A DNA stretch of 64,000 nt from positions 1 through 64,000 of the forward strand of contig JBJXFF010000096.1 in assembly GCA_046153945.1 (NCBI GenBank), read 5' to 3'. Below the pieces are notes generated by a model. It searched no databases. It was not told the DNA's origin and saw nothing but the letters and a program-made list of their open reading frames with translations. Within the stretch, counting starts at the first letter, position 1. The number at the start of each line of letters is the position of its first letter. Of this stretch, positions 1 to 6,951 are shown piece by piece. The stretch is from SXOA01 sp046153945. GTDB taxonomy: Bacteria > Planctomycetota > Planctomycetia > Pirellulales > Pirellulaceae. A program made the position numbers and the translations under genes.

Positions 1-22
1 CCGTTCGTGACTCTGTTGTTGC

Positions 23-42
23 GGCTGGGTTCAAACCCAGCC
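23..42. repeat. Short perfect palindrome (REP-like)
   Basis: The sequence GGCTGGGT-TCAA-ACCCAGCC forms a perfect 8-bp stem with a 4-base loop. It ends 18 bases before the ATG of the DUF1501 gene. Its form (8-bp stem, 4-base loop) is like the two hairpins near 2.3-2.5 kb, so it may belong to a family of dispersed palindromes. It could also affect translation of the following gene as a leader hairpin. That role is inference. Confidence 0.6.
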
Positions 43-60
43 TGTGAATTGAGTCGTGCC

Positions 61-1527
61 ATGAATCCGCTCCACCAACTCCACCTCGCCCAGACCCGAC
101 GCCAGTTCTTCGGCCGTTCCGCCGCCGGCATCGGCACCGCCGCGCTCGCGTCGCTGCTCAACCCGCAACTGTTCGCCGCTCCCGATGAAGCCTCTTCGGC
201 AGTCCCCGGCGCGCTCGTGCAGCCGCATTTTCCGGGCAAAGCCAAGCGGGTCATCTACCTCGTCATGTCGGGCGGCCCGTCCCACATCGACCTGTTCGAC
301 TACAAGCCGAAGCTCAAGGAACTGAACGGCACCGACCTCCCCGCCGAGGTCCGCATGGGACAGCGGATCACCGGCATGACGGCCGGGCAGAAGTCGTTCC
401 CGTGCGCGGCCCCGATCTTCAACTTCGCCCAGCATGGCGAGTCCGGCTCCTGGGTCAGCGAGCTGCTGCCGCATACCGCGAAGATCGCCGACCGCATCGC
501 GATCGTGAAGTCGCTCAACACCGAGGCGATCAATCACGATCCGGCCATCACCTTCCTGCAAACGGGCAGCCAGCAGCCGGGGCGGCCGAGCTTTGGGGCC
601 TGGCTCGATTACGGCCTGGGGAGTGAGAACGACAACCTCCCCTCGTTCATCGTCATGATCTCGCAGGGCTCCGGCAACAAGACCGACCAGCCGATCTTCA
701 GCCGCTTGTGGGGGGCGGGCTTTCTGCCGTCCACGCACCAGGGGGTCCGCTTCCGGGCGGGGGAAAACCCGGTGCTGTATCTTTCCAACCCGCCGGGCAT
801 CGACGGCCCGGCCCGCCGCGAGATGCTCGACGGCGTCGGCCAACTCAACGCCCTGGCGGAGCACTCCTTCGGCGACCCGGCAATCGCCACCCGAATCGCC
901 CAGTACGAAATGGCCTACCGCATGCAGACCAGCGTCCCCGAGCTGACCGACCTGGCCGGCGAATCGAAGGAGACGCTCGAACTTTACGGCATCAAGGACG
1001 ACGGCGTCGACGGCGGCTTTGCCCGCAACTGCCTGCTCGCCCGCAAGATGGCGGAGCGCGGCGTCCGCTTCATCCAGCTCATGCACCGCGGCTGGGACCA
1101 GCACAGCAGCCTCCCCATGCAGATGCGCGGCCAGTGCAGCGACGTAGACCGCCCCTCCGCCGCCCTCATCAAGGACCTCAAAGACCGCGGCCTGCTGGAC
1201 GAAACGCTGGTCATCTGGGGGGGCGAATTCGGCCGCACCGTCTACTCGCAAGGGGCCCTCACCAAGGACAACTACGGCCGCGACCACCACGGCCGCTGCT
1301 TCACCCTCTGGATGGCCGGCGGCGGCATCAAGCCGGGCATCACCTACGGCGAAACCGACGACTACTGCTACAACATCGTCAAAGACCCGGTCCACGTCCA
1401 CGACTTCCAAGCCACCGCCCTCCACTGCCTCGGCATCGACCACACAAGGCTCGTGTATCGTTTCCAAGGCCGCGACTTCCGGCTGACAGACGTACATGGA
1501 AAAGTGGTGCAGGGGCTGGTGGGGTAG
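61..1527 (+). CDS. DUF1501 domain-containing secreted protein
   Basis: The protein has 488 residues. The start is placed at ATG 61 because residues 12-18 (TRRQFFG) then begin a twin-arginine signal followed by an Ala-rich hydrophobic stretch and an FAAP cleavage-like site. The DUF1501 domain fills the rest. Visible motifs are SGGPSHIDLFD (near residue 70), GWDQHS (near 344), GGEFGRT (near 387) and a DHHG motif (near 409), an arrangement resembling the alkaline phosphatase/sulfatase superfamily. DUF1501 proteins are very abundant in planctomycetes, often beside DUF1549/DUF1553 cytochrome-like proteins. Any such partner would lie left of the window. The substrate is unknown. An in-frame extension to base 7 would place the signal internally and is rejected. 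Confidence 0.93.
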   Translation: MNPLHQLHLAQTRRQFFGRSAAGIGTAALASLLNPQLFAAPDEASSAVPGALVQPHFPGKAKRVIYLVMSGGPSHIDLFDYKPKLKELNGTDLPAEVRMGQRITGMTAGQKSFPCAAPIFNFAQHGESGSWVSELLPHTAKIADRIAIVKSLNTEAINHDPAITFLQTGSQQPGRPSFGAWLDYGLGSENDNLPSFIVMISQGSGNKTDQPIFSRLWGAGFLPSTHQGVRFRAGENPVLYLSNPPGIDGPARREMLDGVGQLNALAEHSFGDPAIATRIAQYEMAYRMQTSVPELTDLAGESKETLELYGIKDDGVDGGFARNCLLARKMAERGVRFIQLMHRGWDQHSSLPMQMRGQCSDVDRPSAALIKDLKDRGLLDETLVIWGGEFGRTVYSQGALTKDNYGRDHHGRCFTLWMAGGGIKPGITYGETDDYCYNIVKDPVHVHDFQATALHCLGIDHTRLVYRFQGRDFRLTDVHGKVVQGLVG

Positions 1528-1590
1528 AAGCTCGACATAAGAGAAGTGCGTGGTTCCGCGGTCGGAATTTGTGATGCAGGCCGACGTCCC

Positions 1591-2256
1591 ATGTCCAACA
1601 CAGAATACGACATCCCCAAAGAGGTTAAGCGGTATCTCAAGGGCAGAGGAAGTACCCCCGCCTTTCGTGACTATTACCGGAACTTCTTCGTTAGCACGTA
1701 TGGATTAAGCCGGCGTGAAGTAGACCTCTCGTTTCTGAAAAATCTCAAACCGCACGAGGCCGAGCTCGCCAAAGACCTCATACGCCGCAATCTAGCGTGC
1801 GGGTATTCACACATTATCGAAGGAGCAGCCGCTCTCCATGACCGCGAAGCCTTGCCTATACTCAGGGAAATGTTGTCGCGAGAAGTCAATTTAAGCCGTC
1901 GCCTGACAATCGCAGGGAGTCTTTGGAAGCTCGATAAAGATTCCAGTTTTCCCGATTGCCTTCGAGAAATGGCCGATTCCGCGAGCGATACTCTCAAGGA
2001 AGCACATTTCTATCAAATAGCCTGGCTGGGGGACAAACGTGCAATTGCGCTTTTGTTCGAACTCCTCGAAGATAAGGGGAGATTCGTAAAATATCTCGCC
2101 TTATCTAGACTCAATGAAATCGAGCTCAAGAAAAGGTTTATTGGAGACCCGCTGCCTCACACGGCAGATTATTATCTGTCGCTCAAGGACGACGATGACT
2201 TTTTGCAAACAATGGTTGACAATCTGAACGGATGGTACAACGTTAACGCTGCTTAG
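1591..2256 (+). CDS. HEAT-repeat-like hypothetical protein
   Basis: The 221-residue product is soluble and mostly alpha-helical, with no signal peptide. Residues roughly 70-190 contain repeated helical pairs such as DREALPILREMLSR, DKDSSFPDCLREMADS and DKRAIALLFELLEDKGRF, the pattern of degenerate HEAT/PBS-lyase-like repeats. The N-terminus (YDIPKEVKRYLKGRG) is polar. ATG 1591 is preferred over the upstream in-frame start at 1546, because the sequence before it does not look like protein. The base composition is clearly more AT-rich than the DUF1501 gene 60 bases upstream, which suggests separate acquisition. HEAT proteins are scaffolds for protein-protein contacts. The partner is unknown. 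In many genomes such lone HEAT genes act as immunity-like proteins, but nothing here proves that. Confidence 0.75.
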   Translation: MSNTEYDIPKEVKRYLKGRGSTPAFRDYYRNFFVSTYGLSRREVDLSFLKNLKPHEAELAKDLIRRNLACGYSHIIEGAAALHDREALPILREMLSREVNLSRRLTIAGSLWKLDKDSSFPDCLREMADSASDTLKEAHFYQIAWLGDKRAIALLFELLEDKGRFVKYLALSRLNEIELKKRFIGDPLPHTADYYLSLKDDDDFLQTMVDNLNGWYNVNAA

Positions 2257-2290
2257 GCAGACTTCCTTTTCCGAATACCGAAGCTTCTCC

Positions 2291-2533
2291 AGCCGCGGTA
2301 GCGGCGGCAGATCCCAGCCCATAGCGCAAGCTATGGGTGCAGGAGGCAGAACATCGCCAGAGCCGCGGCAGCGGCGAAAGAATGGCGGGTGCCGCGTACC
2401 GCCGCAACTCCGCAATTTCCTGCGCTCCGATTGGCCGTCATTTCTTTCACCCCTTCCGGGGTTCGCGAATCGGCGACATCCATTTCCCACAGCTTGCGCT
2501 GTGGGCTTGGTTCTGGTCGCCGCTGCCGCGGCT
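2291..2533. repeat. Composite inverted repeat with two hairpins
   Basis: This fills most of the gene-free stretch 2257-2567. Left end: AGCCGCGGTAGCGGCG (2291-2306), then a perfect hairpin CCCATAGC-GCAA-GCTATGGG (2318-2337). Right end, inverted: hairpin CCCACAGC-TTGC-GCTGTGGG (2486-2505), then CGCCGCTGCCGCGGCT (2518-2533). A third copy of the 16-mer lies at 2361-2376. The outer 48-base ends align as imperfect inverted copies of each other. The hairpins differ by compensating base changes (TA pairs versus CG pairs in the stem), which indicates selection on the fold. No coding sequence is convincing inside. It resembles a REP/BIME or MITE-type element without its own transposase. Confidence 0.7.
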
Positions 2534-2567
2534 GCAATGCGCCTGCGTGATTGTTGAATTACTCCGT

Positions 2568-3365
2568 TCATCTCGCCTGCTCCGCTTCTTTCTGTAGCCG
2601 CTCGGCTTTCCGCTTCCGCCGCTCCGCGCGCTCAGCTCGCTCCTTGGCCAGCATGGCCCGGTCCCAGGCCTCTTCTTTATCGACCTTGCGCTGCTGCTCC
2701 GCTTCCTGGGCTTCCTCTTCGATGATCGTCATCTGCCGCTGATATGCCAAGTTGCGCCGCTTATCGGCGAGGCACTCGTCCAGCGCTTGCTGCTTCTCCT
2801 CTTCGGTCAGGACCTTCGGGCGCTTCAAGTTATGCGTCAGCATCCAGGCGGCAGCCCGCCAATTCTTGCGGGCCGCGGCGGCCATCACCATCCTCGGCTG
2901 CACATCGGCAAGTTCCTCCGCCCGTGTGATGCTGCGGGCGAAATCCTCGTCCCGCGCGGCCATGTGGCTGATCGTGCTGTGATCGATGTCGAGCCAGGCA
3001 GCCGCCTGCCGCCGGGAGAGGCCGATGGAAAGGAGCTTGCAGAGCTCCTCCTTGACCTCGGGCGTCAGCACCTTCGGCCGCCCACCGCGAGAATAAGGGC
3101 CGGGGCTAAAGACGCGGGGAATGTAGGCTGGCTCCTCCTGCTGAGGCGATTCCACCGGTGCCTCACGCAAAGAAGTGTTGAATAACCCCCCGTGTTTTTC
3201 AACAGCCCCCCCTACCCGCGGGTCATCACTTGTGTTGAATAACCCCCCTGGATTTTCAACACCACCCTGATTGCCGACTGGCGAACCAGCCCGCGCAGTC
3301 AGTGACATGGCCTCCACAACCTGACCAGATCCACAACCATTCTTCGTTTGTTCCAGCGCTAACAT
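2568..3365 (-). CDS. Helix-turn-helix protein with coiled-coil tail
   Basis: The product has 265 residues. Residues 1-85 are low-complexity, with the phrase GGLFNTS occurring twice. Residues about 93-125 (GRPKVLTPEVKEELCKLL, then LSRRQAAAWLDIDHSTISHM) form a clear helix-turn-helix of the kind seen in terminase small subunits and resolvase-type HTH_23 proteins. A helical segment with KNWRAAAWMLTHNLKRP follows. Residues 180-265 are a highly charged coiled coil rich in Glu, Lys and Arg. It probably binds DNA. The target is unknown. It is divergent from the gene at 3626 and separated from it by 260 bases. Homologous small proteins are scattered in planctomycete genomes, sometimes annotated as terminase-like, but no phage genes are nearby. 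Confidence 0.8.
   Translation of the reverse strand: MLALEQTKNGCGSGQVVEAMSLTARAGSPVGNQGGVENPGGLFNTSDDPRVGGAVEKHGGLFNTSLREAPVESPQQEEPAYIPRVFSPGPYSRGGRPKVLTPEVKEELCKLLSIGLSRRQAAAWLDIDHSTISHMAARDEDFARSITRAEELADVQPRMVMAAAARKNWRAAAWMLTHNLKRPKVLTEEEKQQALDECLADKRRNLAYQRQMTIIEEEAQEAEQQRKVDKEEAWDRAMLAKERAERAERRKRKAERLQKEAEQAR
3176..3261. repeat. Two 29-bp palindromic repeats inside the HTH gene
   Basis: TGTTGAATAACCCCCC...TTTTCAACA occurs at 3176-3204 and again at 3233-3261. The copies start 57 bases (19 codons) apart, so they are in the same frame. Each begins TGTTGAA and ends TTCAACA, giving a 7-bp inverted repeat around a C-rich core. Translated on the minus strand they yield the duplicated GGLFNTS peptide. 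This looks like duplication or insertion of a small palindromic element into the disordered N-terminal coding region, tolerated because it keeps the frame. Confidence 0.7.
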
Positions 3366-3625
3366 GGCCTTTCTCCTGATAAGAAAATGTAGGACACTTG
3401 CACACTTGTCGTTAATAATACAGTTGTTCAGTTGGCACTGTCAAGCGGCCGGAGGCAATATTCTTGAAGATTTCTTGGAAAGTCAGAAGTGTCGAGAAAA
3501 CCGCGGCAATCCGCAAGTCATACAGCTCCCGCCGCGGCTGCATAACACCTTCACCGCGTAACCGTCGCGTACCACTTGCCTGACGAAACTTCTCCGCATA
3601 CTCTTGCCCATGAAAGGAGTCTCTG

Positions 3626-4783
3626 ATGAGCGAATATCAATATTACGAGTTCCAGGCCCTCGATCGCCGGTTGACCGAGAAGGAGATGGACGAACTGCGG
3701 CAGATTTCCACACGGGCGGAGATCACGCCGACGAGCCTCACCAACGAGTATCACTGGGGAGACTTCAAGGGGAACCCCGACAAGCTGATCGAGAAGTACT
3801 TTGACCTCTTCTTCTATTTCGCCAACTGGGGAACTCACCGCCTGATTCTCCGGCTGCCGAAGGGAACGCTCAAAGCGGAGGATATCCGGCTCTATGAAAC
3901 GGAGTTCTTTGGTTCCAAGGTTCACAAGAATAGTGTGGCTCTCGAATTCCGTTCCGAGGATGAAAGTGGCGACTGGATTGAACACGAAGAGTCGATGGCC
4001 CAGAGCCTTGGTTGCATCCGTGAGGAGCTCATGGCGGGGGACAATCGGGCACTGTATCTGGGATGGCTCAATGCTATCGGTCAGGACTACACGGACGTGG
4101 ACGACGAGGACATCGAGCCGCCGGTTCCGCCGGGGCTGACTGACCTTTCTCCAGCGCTGACCACCCTGGCGGAATTTCTGCGGATTGATTTTGACCTGAT
4201 TGCCGTGGCCGCGCAGCGGAGCGAGACCTTGGCCCCCACTGTGAATGACCCCGCGGCCCTGAAGAAATGGCTCGCGGCACTTTCTGCGACGCAGAAAGAC
4301 GAGTGGCTGTGGAAGGTCGCGCAAGGCGAAGAATTCGGGCTGCGCGGTGAGATGATGCGCCTTTTCCAAGCAGAGAAAAACCCCAAGAAGCTTGAGGCCA
4401 AACAGGACAAAACAGTTCGCCGAACTGCCGGTGAACTTCGCACGGCTGCCGAGGCTTATGGCGAGCAGCGTCAGCAAGCAGAAGCGGCAGCGCGAGCTTC
4501 GGCTGAGGCTCGCGCGAAAAAGAAGGCGGAAGCTGCGCGGGCTCAGCGGTTGGCTGCACTTAAAGGCAAAGAAGAGACGGCCTGGAAGAGGATCGACACC
4601 TGGATCGCGTCCAAAGAATCCGAGAAATATGACCAAGCGGTCGACTTGCTCGTGGACCTGAAAAGTCTCGCTCAACAGAACAATCAAGTGCAGGCGTTTG
4701 TGAATAAAGTGCAGGAAATCCGCAAACAAAATGCGTCCAAGCAAGCCCTGCTTCGACGCCTCAAGAAGGCGGCCATCTACTAA
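3626..4783 (+). CDS. Conserved hypothetical protein with coiled-coil domain
   Basis: The 385-residue cytoplasmic protein starts at ATG 3626. A strong ribosome binding site (AAAGGAG) sits 8 bases before it and decides the start. Residues 1-150 form a compact domain opening MSEYQYYEFQALDRRLTEKE and containing NEYHWGDFKG and FANWGTHRLILRLP. I recognise this N-terminus as one that recurs in bacterial proteins without assigned function. Residues 240-330 are Ala/Glu/Lys/Arg-rich coiled coil, and a helical C-terminal segment ends LLRRLKKAAIY. No signal peptide, catalytic motif or membrane segment is visible. It stands alone between the HTH gene and the DUF1080 gene. Function unknown. Confidence 0.85.
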   Translation: MSEYQYYEFQALDRRLTEKEMDELRQISTRAEITPTSLTNEYHWGDFKGNPDKLIEKYFDLFFYFANWGTHRLILRLPKGTLKAEDIRLYETEFFGSKVHKNSVALEFRSEDESGDWIEHEESMAQSLGCIREELMAGDNRALYLGWLNAIGQDYTDVDDEDIEPPVPPGLTDLSPALTTLAEFLRIDFDLIAVAAQRSETLAPTVNDPAALKKWLAALSATQKDEWLWKVAQGEEFGLRGEMMRLFQAEKNPKKLEAKQDKTVRRTAGELRTAAEAYGEQRQQAEAAARASAEARAKKKAEAARAQRLAALKGKEETAWKRIDTWIASKESEKYDQAVDLLVDLKSLAQQNNQVQAFVNKVQEIRKQNASKQALLRRLKKAAIY

Positions 4784-4950
4784 GGGGGTGTCCTGCAACT
4801 TGGCCGCCCAAAGTCGATGGAAACTACCAAGGAGCGGAAAGCGTCCAGTGCTACATCCAGCGTTTGGCAGGCGTTAGAATCGTAGCGAACCGATTACTCT
4901 TTTTGGATTGACTCAGCACACCGCATCAACACCCTCTCTCGAAGGTTCCC

Positions 4951-5691
4951 ATGATCCGCCCCTGGTTCCTGCTGACCGCGCTTCTGACTCCTGCGTTTCT
5001 ACTGGCAGCCGACTCTTCCCGCACCGCGCCTCCGGAATCCGCGGAGATGCAATCGCTGTTCAATGGCAAAGACCTAAACGGCTGGGACGGCGATCCGCGG
5101 CTCTGGAGCGTTAAGGAAGGCGTGCTACGAGGGGAGACCACGGCGGAGAATCCCGCCAAAGGGAACACGTTCATCCTGTGGACCAAAGGGACCACGAAGG
5201 ATTTTGACTTGCGGCTATCGTTCCGCTGCAATGCGGCCAACAACTCCGGCATTCAATATCGCTCCAAGCACATCACGGATGGCAAAGTGAGCAACAAATG
5301 GGTGGTTCGCGGCTATCAGCATGAGCTTCGCAACGAAACGCAGCTTCCGAGCGTCGCCGGGTTCATTTACGACGAGGGAGGGAAGCGGGGACGCATCTGT
5401 CTCGTGGGGGAAGAAGCGACCTGGGAAAAGGACGGGAAGAAGCTTGTCAAAAGTGATCTGATCGACCAGGCGGGGTACGCCAAGCTCTTCAAGCTCGACG
5501 ATTGGAACGACGTGGTGATCATCGCCAAGGGGAACCACATCCAGCACTACCTCAACAACAAGCTGATCCTGGACTTCAAGGACAACTCCCCCGACCAAGC
5601 CCTCACCGAAGGAATCCTGGCCCTGCAGCTCCACGCCGGCAAACCGATGTGGGTGGAATTCAAGAACATCCGCTTGGGCGAAGTGAAATAG
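4951..5691 (+). CDS. Secreted DUF1080 (3-keto-disaccharide hydrolase-type) protein
   Basis: The protein has 246 residues with an N-terminal signal peptide (residues 1-20, ending FLLAA). The rest is one DUF1080 domain, marked by SLFNGKDLNGWDGDPRLWSV at the start, NNSGIQYRS in the middle, and a C-terminal HAGKPMWVEFKNIRLGE typical of the concanavalin-like jelly roll. DUF1080 proteins are extremely numerous in planctomycetes. Some family members hydrolyse 3-keto-glycosides made by Gfo/Idh-type oxidoreductases. This one is probably periplasmic and acts on a carbohydrate. The next gene begins 7 bases downstream and encodes a secreted hydrolase, so the two are likely cotranscribed. Confidence 0.9.
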   Translation: MIRPWFLLTALLTPAFLLAADSSRTAPPESAEMQSLFNGKDLNGWDGDPRLWSVKEGVLRGETTAENPAKGNTFILWTKGTTKDFDLRLSFRCNAANNSGIQYRSKHITDGKVSNKWVVRGYQHELRNETQLPSVAGFIYDEGGKRGRICLVGEEATWEKDGKKLVKSDLIDQAGYAKLFKLDDWNDVVIIAKGNHIQHYLNNKLILDFKDNSPDQALTEGILALQLHAGKPMWVEFKNIRLGEVK

Positions 5692-5698
5692 GGCCACG

Positions 5699-6748
5699 AT
5701 GGGAGCTAGTCGAATGCGGCGAACTTGCGGAGCGACCGAAAGAGTCTGTGCTACTTTGCTTGTGCTACTGGCGGCAATTGTTGCGCGGGGAGAAGACTTC
5801 TCCGTGCCGTCGACGATCTCCAAAGAAGCCCAAGCGGCCGCTGCGAAATTCAGCAAGGCGACTCGCAATGTGCAGCTTCCGGCGGCAGACGACATTGAGG
5901 GTTGGAAAAAAGTCCAAGCCGAGATGGAGCAAAAGCGGGCCGCGGCGAACGCAGCCGTCGTCAAGGAATACCAGCCGGACATTCAAAGCCGCAAGCTGGG
6001 TGGTGTTCCGGTCCTGGACATCAAACCCAAGGGCTGGAAAGAGAGCCGGCGGGTGCTCGTCTATACCCACGGCGGGGCCTACACGCTCTATAGTTCCCAG
6101 TCGCGTCTGATGAGCGCGGTGCCGATGGCACATGACACGGGACTGCGAGTAATTTCCGTGGACTACACCCTGGCTCCCCATGCCAAGTGGCAGGAAGTCA
6201 CCAGCCAGGTGGTGGCCGTCATTCAGACCCTTGTCAAGGAAGGTCATTCGCTCAAGGAGATTGCCATCTACGGCGAATCCGCCGGTGGCGGTCTCGCTGC
6301 CGCCGCCGTTTTGAAGATGCGGGACCAGGGCCTGGGAATGCCGGGGGCAGTCGTCTTGTGGTCTCCCTGGTCGGACATCACCGACACAGGAGACACTTAT
6401 GCCACGCTGCAAGATGCCGATCCGCTGCTCTACTATCCGGGCAATCTCAAGAATTGTGCCGCGGCCTATGCCGCCCCTGAGGACCAGAGGCATCCGTATG
6501 TCTCCCCCGTCTACGGTGACTACACCAAGGGCTTCCCGCCGACGCTGATTCAGGCCGGGACCAAGGAGATCTTCCTCAGCAATGCGGTGCGGCAGTACCG
6601 GGCCCTGGATAATGCGGGGATCCCGGTAAAACTCGACCTTTACGAAGGGATGTGGCACATCTTTCAGGTTTTCCACTACGACCTTCCCGAGTCAAAACTG
6701 GCCCGCAAGAAAGTTCGGGAGTTCCTGGAAACCAGCTTCGCAAAATAG
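5699..6748 (+). CDS. Secreted alpha/beta hydrolase (HSL-type esterase family)
   Basis: The product has 349 residues. A signal peptide lies in the first 30 residues (VCATLLVLLAAIVARGEDF). The start may be ATG 5699 or ATG 5714. The alpha/beta-hydrolase-3 hallmarks are all present: the oxyanion motif THGGAY (His 124), the nucleophile elbow GESAGG (Ser near residue 194), an acidic residue in QAGTKEIF near 290, and the catalytic His in MWHIFQ (about residue 320). This is the hormone-sensitive-lipase-like esterase/acetylhydrolase family, which cleaves short acyl esters. Pairing with DUF1080 suggests it could deacylate a sugar substrate. That is inference. The gene is followed by an inverted repeat. 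Confidence 0.9.
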   Translation: MGASRMRRTCGATERVCATLLVLLAAIVARGEDFSVPSTISKEAQAAAAKFSKATRNVQLPAADDIEGWKKVQAEMEQKRAAANAAVVKEYQPDIQSRKLGGVPVLDIKPKGWKESRRVLVYTHGGAYTLYSSQSRLMSAVPMAHDTGLRVISVDYTLAPHAKWQEVTSQVVAVIQTLVKEGHSLKEIAIYGESAGGGLAAAAVLKMRDQGLGMPGAVVLWSPWSDITDTGDTYATLQDADPLLYYPGNLKNCAAAYAAPEDQRHPYVSPVYGDYTKGFPPTLIQAGTKEIFLSNAVRQYRALDNAGIPVKLDLYEGMWHIFQVFHYDLPESKLARKKVREFLETSFAK

Positions 6749-6859
6749 AGCAGCCCATTCGGCTCAGTTTTCGGGCCGCTAGCAGCCTCGCTCCCGCCCA
6801 AAGCGGCGTTGCTGGCATTTGCCCCCCCGCCTATCCTACGGCTCGGAATATAGCAGCGC

Positions 6860-6945
6860 GTTGAAAAAGGGGTCAGGCACGTCGCCGCGACCGTATTTCC
6901 TCGGCAAGATTTGTGCCTGGCTCCGAGCCAGACCCCTTTTTCAAC
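6860..6945. repeat. Inverted repeat with GGGGTCAGGCAC arms
   Basis: The left arm GTTGAAAAAGGGGTCAGGCAC is at 6860-6880. The right arm (6913-6945) is its reverse complement interrupted by an 11-base insert that itself folds (TGGCTCCGAGCCA). The arms could form a 21-bp stem around a 32-base loop. Arms of the AAAGGGGTCAGGCAC type are common as short mobile or REP-like repeats, often associated with IS200-like REP transposases elsewhere. No transposase is present here. It ends 6 bases before the ATG of the next gene, so its hairpin could attenuate transcription or translation of the electron-transfer operon. Confidence 0.7.
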
Positions 6946-6951
6946 AGGCTC

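Noticed and set aside
31..1497. 488-codon antisense frame over the DUF1501 gene
   Set aside because: It is the complement of a gene with strong DUF1501 motifs and a Tat signal, and it has no domain or start-site support.
2333..2597. Short plus-strand frames inside the repeat region
   Set aside because: They are built of the inverted repeat units themselves, which explains the lack of stops.
2568..3365. Prophage terminase region
   Set aside because: No portal, capsid, large terminase or integrase gene is present within the window.
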